From contig NC_035178.2 in assembly GCF_001659605.2 (NCBI RefSeq), positions 1,282,159 through 1,346,158 on the forward strand: a DNA stretch of 64,000 nt, read 5' to 3'. Shown here one piece after another: positions 51,246 through 60,573 of the stretch (its first letter is position 1; each line of letters begins with the position of its first letter). The notes below the pieces were generated by a model. It made no database searches. It worked only from the letters and a program-made list of their open reading frames with translations, and had not been told where the DNA came from. This DNA comes from Manihot esculenta. Its lineage: Eukaryota; Streptophyta; Magnoliopsida; Malpighiales; Euphorbiaceae. The translations under genes were made by a program, and so were the position numbers.

Positions 51246-53012
51246 ATGGTAAGAATCAAGATGAGGGCCACCGGCGGACCATTCATGTGGAAGAAATTAG
51301 GGCTACCCAAACCACCCACTCCCTCTGACAGTGACGATGAAGCGTGGGACGCACCTCCACCAGCCACCGCCAGCGCCGAAACACCACCGGCCACAAGCAC
51401 AGGAACAGGACGCACCGATTCACCGGCCGCCCAGATATATCGCCGGCAAAAGAAACGGCAAAGAACGTCGCCACCACCATCCACAACAGCCTCGACGGCA
51501 AACCCTGCCGGCGAAATACTGCCTGAATCCACCACTTCCTCCAGCCACGGCCAGAAACGGCCAAGAACTCAGTCGCCACCTCCACCGCCGAGATCAGAGC
51601 CAGAACCACAAACCGCCATTGCCACACATCCCACAGTTCACGAGGAAGGCGGTGCGCCCAGTGATGCGCCCAGTAATTTGCCCACTGATACATCCACAGA
51701 CTTGCCAAGCGCTATGCCCAGCAATGTGCCTAGCGATTTGCCCACTGATTCCACCAGCGCTTTGCCCAATGATACGCCCACTGATGCGCCCACGGACTTA
51801 CCAAGTGATGAGCCTAGCGATGTGCCCAGCGACACACTCAGTGCTATGCCCAGCAATTTGCCCAGCGATTTGCCCAGGCCAGCACACCCAGATCACATCG
51901 TCAAAGCACTGACATTCAATAAAATTTCTGAGAGCACCAGGCTGCTTAAAATCTCATCCCTACCATATCACCCAGGTAAGCATATCCACCATGCCACCCT
52001 TGGAGCACTGAGACTCCATTCCCAGGTACGTTCTCTAATTTCTGCTATTGGCTGGGACTCCTTCTTTTTCCTGCGCATGCCCTCTTTCCTGGAACTCACA
52101 CAGGAGTTCTTCACTACATTTTATTTTGATAAACCTGCCATGCACAACATACACACATCAGGAACTATTGGATTTAGGTTACTGGGAAAGCGATTTCGCT
52201 TATCCCTACAGGAATTCGGCATAGCCATGGGCTGTGAATGCCCACAGTCCACCTGGGACTTCCCTGCTGAGTTTGATCCAAGCTCTGTGTACTTGGAATT
52301 GAGTGATAATCCACCAGAACCATACTCACCCACTAGGTCCAAGGACCTATACCTCAGCAACCCCAGTCTGAAATACCTTCACAGGTTCCTGGCATACACA
52401 TTCTCTGGGAGGAAGGATGCTTCCAACATCCTGACCAGAACTGAGTTATATATTCTTTGGTGCATGCACACACATAGGAAAATACATCTGGGATACTGGG
52501 TTGCCACCCAGTTATCTAGCATCATTCAGTATAACAGGCCACTGATTTTTGGCCCCTTGATCACTGCCATTGCAGTGAATCTAAAACTTTTGCACCCAGC
52601 ATATACTGACCTCTCCCCCACCCCCAAAACAACCCCCTTGGACCTACGCACATTGGATGATATGGGGTTGCTTTGTAAGGTGGGGGATGTTTTTTCCATT
52701 GCACCTGCAGGTCCAGTAACGCCACGCCATGAGCGTGTTTTCAGAAGGAAGAAAGCCACCATAAGCACCACCCAGCAGCCAGCCACTATAACAGCCCCTG
52801 CAGAAGAGACGACACAAGCAATAGGGCAGGAACCTGCAAATGAACCACATCCAGCAGCCCCCCAGCAAGATGCTCCTCAGCCACCTGAAGATGAAGCCCC
52901 CAACCAGACAGTAGAGGCTCGTCTCAGTAGGATTGAAGATCGAATGCAAAGGATGGAGCACTTGTTGGACCTGCTGGTGGACCATTTTCTGCCCCAGCAC
53001 CGTGACAGATAG
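51246..53012 (+). CDS. Third ORF of the Athila-like element, 588 aa
   Basis: ATG at 51246, TAG at 53010-53012, located between pol and the 3' LTR, where Athila elements carry an extra 'env-like' or ATHILA-type ORF. The N-terminal 210 residues are Pro/Ser/Thr-rich; within them 18 tandem tetrapeptides of the form S/T-D/N-x-P span 51660-51875. The globular middle (about residues 220-480) includes HHATLGALRLHSQVRSLI, GFRLLGKRFRLSLQEFGIAM, YILWCMHTHRKIHLGYW and DLRTLDDMGLLCKVGDVF, matching the look of the ATHILA ORF domain. A short coiled coil (VEARLSRIEDRMQRMEHLL) ends the chain. No signal peptide or membrane segment is seen, so the name 'env-like' is positional only. Its role is unknown. Confidence 0.85.
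   Translation: MVRIKMRATGGPFMWKKLGLPKPPTPSDSDDEAWDAPPPATASAETPPATSTGTGRTDSPAAQIYRRQKKRQRTSPPPSTTASTANPAGEILPESTTSSSHGQKRPRTQSPPPPPRSEPEPQTAIATHPTVHEEGGAPSDAPSNLPTDTSTDLPSAMPSNVPSDLPTDSTSALPNDTPTDAPTDLPSDEPSDVPSDTLSAMPSNLPSDLPRPAHPDHIVKALTFNKISESTRLLKISSLPYHPGKHIHHATLGALRLHSQVRSLISAIGWDSFFFLRMPSFLELTQEFFTTFYFDKPAMHNIHTSGTIGFRLLGKRFRLSLQEFGIAMGCECPQSTWDFPAEFDPSSVYLELSDNPPEPYSPTRSKDLYLSNPSLKYLHRFLAYTFSGRKDASNILTRTELYILWCMHTHRKIHLGYWVATQLSSIIQYNRPLIFGPLITAIAVNLKLLHPAYTDLSPTPKTTPLDLRTLDDMGLLCKVGDVFSIAPAGPVTPRHERVFRRKKATISTTQQPATITAPAEETTQAIGQEPANEPHPAAPQQDAPQPPEDEAPNQTVEARLSRIEDRMQRMEHLLDLLVDHFLPQHRDR
51660..51875 (+). repeat. 12-bp minisatellite, 18 units, in the third ORF
   Basis: Exactly 216 bp, in frame, encoding SDAP, SNLP, TDTS, TDLP, SAMP, SNVP, SDLP and variants. 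The base unit is close to AGTGATTTGCCC. Most base changes between units are at codon positions 1-2 of the third residue or at T/C silent sites. Confidence 0.95.
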
Positions 53013-53188
53013 CAATTTGCCCAGTGATTTGCCCAGTACTTGCTCAAGTCACTGGTCAAATCACCCACTGGCCAGGGAGTACCTTTCCCTTTTCTCCTTC
53101 ATTTTTCTATATGTTTATTCACACATTGAGGACAATATGTGGGATAGGTGTGGGGGTACTAGAGAGTATTTATTCACTGATCACACCA

Positions 53189-53212
53189 TTTTTTTTTTTT
53201 TTTTTTTTTTTT
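53189..53212. repeat. Poly-T tract in the gypsy element
   Basis: About 23 T residues 180 bp after the third ORF stop. Likely length-variable. Confidence 0.85.
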
Positions 53213-53614
53213 GATTTCTTTTGTTTCTTTTTGTTTCTTCTTGCATTATTTTCACACTTTTTGCACACACCAGAATATTTTCACACTTTTTGCACACACA
53301 CACAGAATTTTGTAGCTAATTGCTCTACTCAACATAGATAACAAGGTTGAAAGAGTGCCCTTATCTCATGACCCCATTGATTATCCAACCCTTTAAACCT
53401 AAATTGAACCATGCACAGTGTGTAGCCTTTACTTAGGAAGTTTTTCTTCTTAAATTGAGTTCTTGAAACTGCTGTGGCCAATAGGAAAGGAAAATAAAAT
53501 ACATGCAATAAAAGTTAATGTAATTCTCTTTGAGTTGATTTGCCCAAATTGATATAAAAAGGAAAAAGAAAAAGAAAAACTCAGCAAATCAAAAAGCACA
53601 ACCTGTTCCTATGA

Positions 53615-53865
53615 TCTAAGGCTATGAACTGAGCTAATAGTCACTTGGACAAGTGACCAACTGAGTAACCGGAGGTGTATTACCCATGTGCACCGTCGCG
53701 TAAAAAGGTTGGTGACTTTTCAAGCATAAAATAAAGTTTCGATGGTCTAAGATTATGAACAGAGCTAGTAGCCACTTGGACAAGTGACCAACTGAGTAAC
53801 CGGGGGTGTATCACCCATATGCACCATCGCGTAAAAAGGTTGGTGACTTTTTCAGGCAAGGATAA
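53615..53865. repeat. 131-bp tandem duplication in the 3' non-coding part of the gypsy element
   Basis: Copy 1 starts at 53615 (TCTAAGGCTATGAACTGAGC) and copy 2 at 53746 (TCTAAGATTATGAACAGAGC). Both contain the palindrome CACTTGGACAAGTG and the block GCGTAAAAAGGTTGGTGACT. Copies differ at scattered bases, so the duplication predates this insertion. Similar paired blocks occur near the 3' end of related plant gypsy elements, as I recall. Confidence 0.88.
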
Positions 53866-54149
53866 AAAGTGCTGGTAATTAAAAATGCTTAAAATAGGGC
53901 AAGTCACTCTTGAGGGATTGCATTAAACCTAATATAAATTAATAAGCATGATCAAATAAAAAACTTTCCCTTGGCCATGGTGAGCGATAGGAAACAAGGA
54001 AAGAAGGGGACAACCTTAGTACATGCATCCTACACTGTAGTGTTTCAATTTAGGAGTCTAGGGGGGCTGATTAAGTGGTGCTTAGGTTCTAAGGAAAAAG
54101 GGACTTGATTGGCTAAGTTATTTGTTGCTTGAGGACAAGCAAAAAGCTA

Positions 54150-54161
54150 GGTGTGGGGGTA
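54150..54161 (+). other. Polypurine tract of the gypsy element
   Basis: GGTGTGGGGGTA, ending two bases before the 3' LTR start at 54164. G-rich tracts of this form prime plus-strand DNA synthesis. Confidence 0.75.
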
Positions 54162-54163
54162 TT

Positions 54164-55670
54164 TGATCAAGCACAATTTAGCCACATTTTTATTATCCCT
54201 TTTATTGCTTATTTACACATTTTCTAGCTTAATTTATGGTTTTTATCTTGTTTTTACAGAAAAGGAAGAATCTGGAAAATGGAAGAAAAAGTGCAGAAAA
54301 TTTGCAAAAGGATGATTTGCCCAGTGATTTGCCCAAAAATCTGCTCCAATCACTGCCCAGATCAAGCTAAAACAGATACCCAGAGGCAACAGACAGCAGT
54401 GACATGGGCAAGCGATTTGACCAAGACAATCGAGGATCACTGGCCAAATCACTCGCAGAGGCATAGAGGACTGACTCACAGAGAAGCGATTTGCCCAGTG
54501 ATTTGCCCAAGAAACTGGTCAAATCGCCGGGCAAATCACTTTGACAGCAGAAAATTACAGCAGAGCGGGAAAATGGACAGCAAACAGAAATCCGAATTTT
54601 CAGAAGTCCAAATCCAATCCAATCACTTCCAGCACTTATCCAAGAGCCACGAAAGAGCTTCTCATCCAAGGAAATCCAATTGCAATTAAATTCAACATCA
54701 AAAGAGGAGTCCAACACCAAATCAAAGAGGGATTTCAAAACCCTAGATGGATAAAATTCTGCAACTATAAAAGGAGAGCCTCCAAGCCAGCAATCTTATC
54801 ATCTGATCAGCTATTGAGCTTCCTCTTCCTCACGCCAGAAATTCTGCAGCTCTTCTATTTTCTTTTCTTTTCATCTTTTGTGTATTTAGTCCACCATGAG
54901 TGGCTAATTTCCTTATTTTCTAGTTGAAGTTGAGAATATTCAGATTTGTGATGAATTGGGAGGTTTAATACTCCATTGTTGAACTCTTGTTTGTTTCAAT
55001 ATTTATGCAATCTGACCTTTTCTTTAAATATTACTTTGCTTTTAGAATCAATAAGGGCCCATTGCTTTTAAATTGCCTAGTAATATTGTTTGAATGATTT
55101 AGGTCCGTAATTGCTTAGATTGTTCAAATACACATTTAATCAGGTTGTATGATCTAAACTTGACCACGCGGTTGGCAAGGATAGAATTGGGTTTCTCTAA
55201 GTCTTAATGCAGTCAACAGTTGTTCGATGCTACAATGCCCCAAGGACGTTCCTTGGCAACTTGTTGATTAGTGTTTGATTAGCGAACGTTTCCTAATCAA
55301 ACTAGAACTAAGGAGGAATTTGGATTGTGAGAAGCGTCTTCCACAACCAAAACTGATTTATTGAAATCAAATAGGAGTCTTTAAAAATCAAGGATCAATT
55401 CTGAACAAACTGAATTAAGACTCACACTTCAGCTAGAATCTTTTTCTCATTGAAATTCTCATCTATTTAAATTATTGCTTTCTTTTGCTACTTAATTTTA
55501 ATCATCAAATCAAAACCCCCCTCTTTTATTTACTTGCTATTTACCTAGTCATTATTAGGAAAGTCTTTGGTGTCAATTCCCTGTGGTTCGACCCTATTGC
55601 CACTATCTGCAAATTTATTTGTTGATCGTTTAATAGGTTTATTTTTGACGGCTTCGACAACCGCCTATCA
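54164..55670 (+). repeat. 3' LTR of the gypsy element
   Basis: 1507 bp. Identical or nearly so to the 5' LTR over about 54164-54795 (one C/T difference seen near 54198) and about 54935-55455. It is diverged, with small insertions and deletions, at about 54800-54925 and about 55455-55640. Its right end lies 119 bp from the stop codon of the minus-strand kinase gene. Confidence 0.95.
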
Positions 55671-55675
55671 AAAGC
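55671..55675. repeat. Right 5-bp target duplication of the gypsy element
   Basis: AAAGC, matches 43530-43534, showing that both LTRs were inserted together. Confidence 0.85.
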
Positions 55676-55788
55676 CCTATAAAAGAAGCTTTCCCCTGGC
55701 CACCTAAATGTCTAGGCTTTTGGTGATCAAGGAAGCAATGCAGCAATGTTTAAACTTCAAGCACATGGTGGTTAATCCTGCCGTTTCA

Positions 55789-58700
55789 TCAAGTAGTCTT
55801 TGAACCTGCAATGGTGCCCTTGCTCTGCATTTCTATTGTTGTTGTATCAGTATCACCACCATTTTGTGACAAAGCATCATCTTCATCCAAAACCTGAAAG
55901 TATGAATCCAACTTTGGCTTATGATTAAGTTCTGGGAAAAGGTCATCCATTTCCTCATAACTTGACTCTTGTAGATGTCTAACATAGTCATTCATCCACT
56001 CTGTTACTTCTTTCTCCCCCCTTAACAGGTTTACTATCTGGAAATAGTAAAAAGAATTGAAACTCTTTGTTAGCTTGAAACCCAAATATCAATCAGAGAA
56101 AATCAAATAAGCTTTCCATTTGAGTGTTCTGTTTTCTATTATAGTACCTTGCTTGCTTTTGGACGTAATCTGGGTGACTGTTTGATGCAGATGGTTGCTG
56201 CAAGAACCATTCTCTGCATTTGAACAATGTCAAACTCCCCATTCAACATTGGATCCACTAATGCTTCAAGATTCCCATTCTCTAGTAATGGCATTGCCTG
56301 AATTAGCATTAATCTGTTATTCATCCGGGGTAACAGAAACAGCTTTCTAGACAATAAATATATGATATGGTCAAGCAATGAGAGAATGTATCAGTCTTTA
56401 CCCAAATGGCCAAGCTTTCCTGCCCTTTTATACCTTTTGAACTAATTGGTTCCTTCCCTGTTAACAGTTCTAGCAGAACTATTCCAAATGAGTATATATC
56501 AATTTTTTCACTGACCCTTCCGTACATTAAATATTCTGGCGCTATATACCCAAAAGTTCCAACAATGTCACTACTTATCATATAGTCTCTATCTTCAGGT
56601 CCCCATGTCGCAAGCCCGAAATCAGATAACTGCATAAATTGAACAAGTACAATGTCAAGCCTACAGTTCTTATAAGTTCTTTAAATTATAGGCAGTTGTT
56701 CATGGCAGTTGAAATGGGTGAATTTTCTGGATTACTGCCATAGCTACCTATTTTTTACTAGGTTTCTTTTCTTTGAATTATCCATATCCGAAGTTTCAAA
56801 GAGCCTCTACATAATATGATGGCGTTGACAAGTAAAAAAATAAAACAAAGAAGAAGAAAAGTTGCCTTTCAGTTGTTTCAGATGCCATAATTTGACTAAA
56901 ACAGTACCTGCGGCTGAAAGTCATGAGATAGGAGAATGTTAGAGGATTTCACATCTCTGTGGATAACTGAGTGAGGATACCCATTGTGCAGGCAATTTAG
57001 AGCTTCAGCTACTGCAATGGCCACTTTGAACCTCACTTTCCATGGCAATATAGACTTCTCATTATGACCTGTTTCAAGGATTATGTTCGAATAAGTTCAT
57101 CAATATTCTTTTCTGAAAAAGCAACAACGATAATCACAGGAAATCACCTTTTAATCTTTCATCTAAGCTCCCTTTGGACAAGAAATTATAAACCAAAATT
57201 AGATGACAATCTTCAATGCATACACCGATCAGATGGGTAATGTGTTTGTGCTCTAATGAAGACATAATGTCTAGTTCCAAGTAGAAGTCCTCCCAAGCTT
57301 CCTTGTACTGCTTCAGAACCTTTACCGCCACTAGCTTGCCTCTATGAATGGATCCTTTATACACTTTGCTGCATCCTCCCTCTCCAATCAAGTTTTCTGT
57401 GAGAAATGATGAAGTTGCAGTGAATAAAAGCTGTCAAAGAAATGACAATATATCTCATTTGAATACCTTATCTAAGTGAATTCCAAATAAAAGATAACTG
57501 TTGAACCTGAGGAGAAGTTACGAGTTGCTCTCTCAAGCTCCTCATATCTGAACTGCCTACAGCCAGATGAGTGCAATTTGAGGACAAGATCCAGCTTTAT
57601 TGGCAACTCTGTTTGTCCTGCTAAAACTTCCCTGAAATGCAAATTAATTTGGGATTTTGGACTCGCTTGTGTTGACTGATTGGTTAGGCTCATCTCAGAT
57701 TCTCCAAAAGAATCTGAAGTCCCGGAAGTCTTTATGCGGAGGAGAGGCCAACCAAGTGTAGACTGTGTTGAATCTTTTGTAAATACAAAAGATGAATTAG
57801 TAGAGGTTTCCTGCATAGGACCAGATTCCTCATCTTCTCCATTGTTTCTTGCATCAACTTCAACTCCAGTTCCCTCATTATCTACAGTAGGATCTTCAGT
57901 TTTGCCATCCAGGGATATTTTGGCTTCAGCTGAATCTGAATCAGTTTGGTTTTCCCTTGTCGTGTCAAAAGATCGAGTAGGTAGATTCATGACCCATTCG
58001 ATCAGGGACATACTTCTTGCTTTTCTTCTTCTGAATTCTTCTGTAGTCAGAGGAGTGGTTCTTGGAAGAAGAGGCCAACCAAGAGTTGATTCTGGCAGCT
58101 CTCTTCTGATTACAGAAATTGATTTCAGAGAAAATTTCTCTTTGCGTCCATTTCCATCTTTGAAGCTAGCACTATCACCTCTGGCAAATTCTTCAGAGCC
58201 TTGAAGTGCACCGGATTTGATATCCCTGAAGACAGGGGCCTCTGCTTCTCTTGAACTAGTGTGGTTTTCTTCAAGAACATAACTAGGCCTTGAATTCAAC
58301 TTCGAGCCTACAAAAGCGGATTGAATTCAGGAGAAGTTCTGATACGTGGCTAACTGACGAGTCCATGTGTTAGCTTGTAAGCTTATTGCATGATGGGTCA
58401 CATGTTTTTATTTTACATGGTGGAAAAGACATGATATGAAGAAACGCATTTGAATAACTTCTAGAGCCATTACAGAGATAAATAGAAAATAAGGATTTCC
58501 ATTTTGAAGAAGCGATTTGAATTTCATCTTCTTGTAGCTATTTCAGGGACTATTCTTCCATTACATAATGGTCCAGAAAATTTCATCTGTTTTCTATTGA
58601 AAGCATTTGAGGGATATAATTCAAACCTGTTATCTGGCGAAGCAAACTTCTTTTGAAGACGATCTTCACATCATGCATAGAATGAAGAATGATCATTTCT

Positions 58701-59235
58701 GGTAAATTACCAGCAGCACATCTAGCCAGCGAAAGCCGTTTCCTGGAAGATAGTTCTGTGCATAATTAGATAAATTTCTTGAACTCAATACACTTTATTG
58801 TTTAAAGTTGCTAGCTACCTCAATTTTTACCTTGGAGAATTTTCCAGTTTTGTTTCTACAACTCCTGCCATGGCTGCACGAAGCTTTATCACTCTCCTCG
58901 TAAACTTCTGAACACAAATTGATTTAATTAGGCTTACCTTAATCTACATATACACAATAAAATATTGTAAAATTTGGATTATTTCCATTAAAATCGTTGG
59001 TACAGAAGCAAACCTTTTTCACAAAGCTTTTGCAGCAACTTTCTAAATGACCTCTTGCCATTAAATTGCCTTGAAAATAATCATGATATAGCTTCGAGAC
59101 TTGGATTGAGAAGTCAGAGTGGAGATATTCTGAAGAATGGATGTCCATTAAAATACCTTGACAAGCCTGTTTCTTTTTCTTGTTCCTCCACTTCTTCGCT
59201 GGAACTCCCTTGCTGATCATCACTTCCCCTGGCAT
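55789..59235 (-). CDS. Receptor-like cytoplasmic kinase (RLCK VI type) with USP-like N-terminus, 750 aa
   Basis: Nine exons on the minus strand, 59235-59014, 58907-58831, 58742-58627, 58307-57507, 57396-57148, 57068-56908, 56629-56402, 56297-56148 and 56037-55789, join in frame to 750 aa. Residues 1-140 resemble a diverged universal-stress-protein domain (the tail [15 protein letters not shown] ... [20 protein letters not shown] fits its last strands). A Ser/Glu-rich linker has two STLGWPLL motifs, a mark of USP-kinases of RLCK VI. The kinase (about 406-670) has the G-loop GEGGCSKVY, Lys in [17 protein letters not shown], and APEYL. All catalytic residues are present, so it should be an active Ser/Thr kinase. 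It lacks a signal peptide or membrane helix and should be cytoplasmic. The gypsy LTR ends 119 bp after its stop, so its 3' UTR may read into the LTR. Confidence 0.92.
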
Positions 59236-59238
59236 CAA

Positions 59239-59260
59239 ACTCTCTCTCTCTCTCTCTCTT
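59239..59260. repeat. (CT)n microsatellite in the leader of the kinase gene
   Basis: About ten CT units directly upstream of the minus-strand ATG at 59235; GA-rich on the transcribed strand, a frequent feature of plant 5' leaders. Confidence 0.85.
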
Positions 59261-60573
59261 TGTATTACCTCTAAGTTTCACATACATCCGTTAAAACTGC
59301 TAGTTTCAAAATATTAATACGAATTTGAAGCCGCCAAAACATTCCTTCTATAAAAACAGCACATGCTTTGAGGGTTTTTTTTTTTTTTTTGAATGCCAGC
59401 TGAGTTTAACAGTGAGAAACAAGCTAAATACATAAACAACATCAACCAAAACCAATATGTTTAATTAGTGGACACGGACCTTGGCCAATTTTGAACGTTT
59501 GACCCTTTTATATCCTTGGCTTTTAGCTTATTCCATCACTCGGTTAGGTATTGTGGTTGGAAGATTCGTCGGTTTTTCTTTTATATATATGTAATCATTT
59601 TAAACTTTGTTGTGAAATTTAGTATAAATGTCAAAAAGATTTTGAGACTAATATAGAACAAGGTTTCCAGTAGGTGGAAAAGAAAAGGGTGATCTCTTCT
59701 TTACGCAATTCATTTTTTAATGGAGGTCAATGTCAATAATTATCTTTGAATATTAATCTTTTGCGCAGTAAATTAGAGTAAAATTCAATATGGTATGCTT
59801 GAGAAATTTTAGATTTTCTAAATTAGCATGATGGCGGCTGTGATATGCTAATTGCTCTTTCTTTCTTTCTTTTTTTTTTTTTTTTGTCTACAAATTGGGA
59901 GGACAGGTGACTTTGCCAATCCAACCAAGGCAATCAATTTGCATAATTCAAATTAATAAAATGGAGCTCCATTCAAATTTGTCCTTATACAGTTCCATTA
60001 GAATATTTTCTTTTTTAAACTCTATTAGTATTAGGCAGTGTGATAGGCACGGAACATGTCTATCTATTCAGGTGAATAGAGTTAATGTCTTTCATTTATT
60101 CTATTGGACGTATTATTTTATGATATATTTTAATTTCATAAAAATATTTTATTTCAAAAATCAACATTTTAAATTAATTTTTTTAAAATATTTTATTAGC
60201 GATGATCATAACTATATATTAATATTTTTTTAAAAAAATAAAATTAAAAAATGAAATATGTGATTTCTCAAATTAGAAGTATAAACATTTTAGAAAATAA
60301 ATTTCCTAATAAAAGTTGTACAATCGCTAAGCATTATACTTAATTAAAATATTTAAAAGAAAAGAACATTATCATATTTAAATTACAATAATTATTTAAA
60401 GTACGCAAACTATATTGACGGAAATACCCTGCCTTTTAACTACACTTGATCTTTGTCGTTGGAATTTCTGTTCAGGCGAAAAACTCTTGGCAGCAGATCG
60501 TAATTCCCCTTCGAAGCTCGGGTGCTGTGAGCTCCTGAACCTATCAGGGTCAAGGAGAACACACATAGAGAAT
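59261..60573. other. Intergenic region between divergent kinase and VPS35 genes
   Basis: No gene is seen. It contains T-runs (59375-59389, 59869-59885) and AT-rich DNA at 60110-60400. 60415-60573 is in frame with VPS35 without a stop but carries no upstream Met in a good context; it is probably leader sequence. Confidence 0.5.

Larger units (their letters stand above)
43694..54508. repeat. Dispersed AGTGATTTGCCC motif throughout the gypsy element
   Basis: Exact copies on the plus strand: 43694, 43868, 46735, 46831, 47749, 50803, 50815, 50889, 51016, 53023, 54323 and 54497 (start positions). A one-base variant (ACTGATTTGCCC) lies at 49489. Inverted copies (GGGCAAATCACT or close) lie at 43900 and in the 3' LTR, and near-copies (AAATCGCCGGGCAAATC) occur near 50840. 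It is found in LTRs, gag, the protease-RT linker, the RNase H-integrase linker, both sides of the third ORF and within it. In coding parts it always reads S/G/T-D-L-P. Confidence 0.9.
43535..55670 (+). mobile_element. Complete Ty3/gypsy LTR retrotransposon, Athila-like, 12.1 kb
   Basis: Two LTRs (43535-45047 and 54164-55670) both begin TGATCAAGCACAATTTAGCC and end CGACAACCGCCTATCA. The 5-bp target duplication AAAGC is present on both sides. The primer-binding site TGGCGCCGTTGCCGGGGA matches tRNA-Asp, as in Athila. A polypurine tract lies before the 3' LTR. Between them are an uninterrupted gag-pol frame of 1879 codons, a 588-codon third frame of the Athila ORF type, and a 1.1-kb 3' non-coding region with a tandem repeat. 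No stop or frameshift was found in gag-pol, so the insertion is young and may still encode working proteins. It stands between the GDSL lipase and the kinase gene, within the 3' flank of the latter. Confidence 0.96.

Noticed and set aside
51660..51875. Regularly spaced short repeats reminiscent of a CRISPR array
   Set aside because: The 12-bp units are contiguous without spacers, are coding, and lie in a plant retrotransposon.
51283..51912. Overlapping frames on both strands (141 and 193 codons) in the third ORF of the gypsy element
   Set aside because: They follow from the GC-rich repeat composition. Only the 588-codon frame has the Athila-type domain.
57680..58204. 174-codon plus-strand frame
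   Set aside because: Antisense to exon 4 of the kinase, which has matching splice sites and family motifs; the plus frame is a shadow.
60415..60573. N-terminal extension of VPS35
   Set aside because: The frame is open upstream, but conserved VPS35 sequence begins about at 60574; the upstream part is leader-like.
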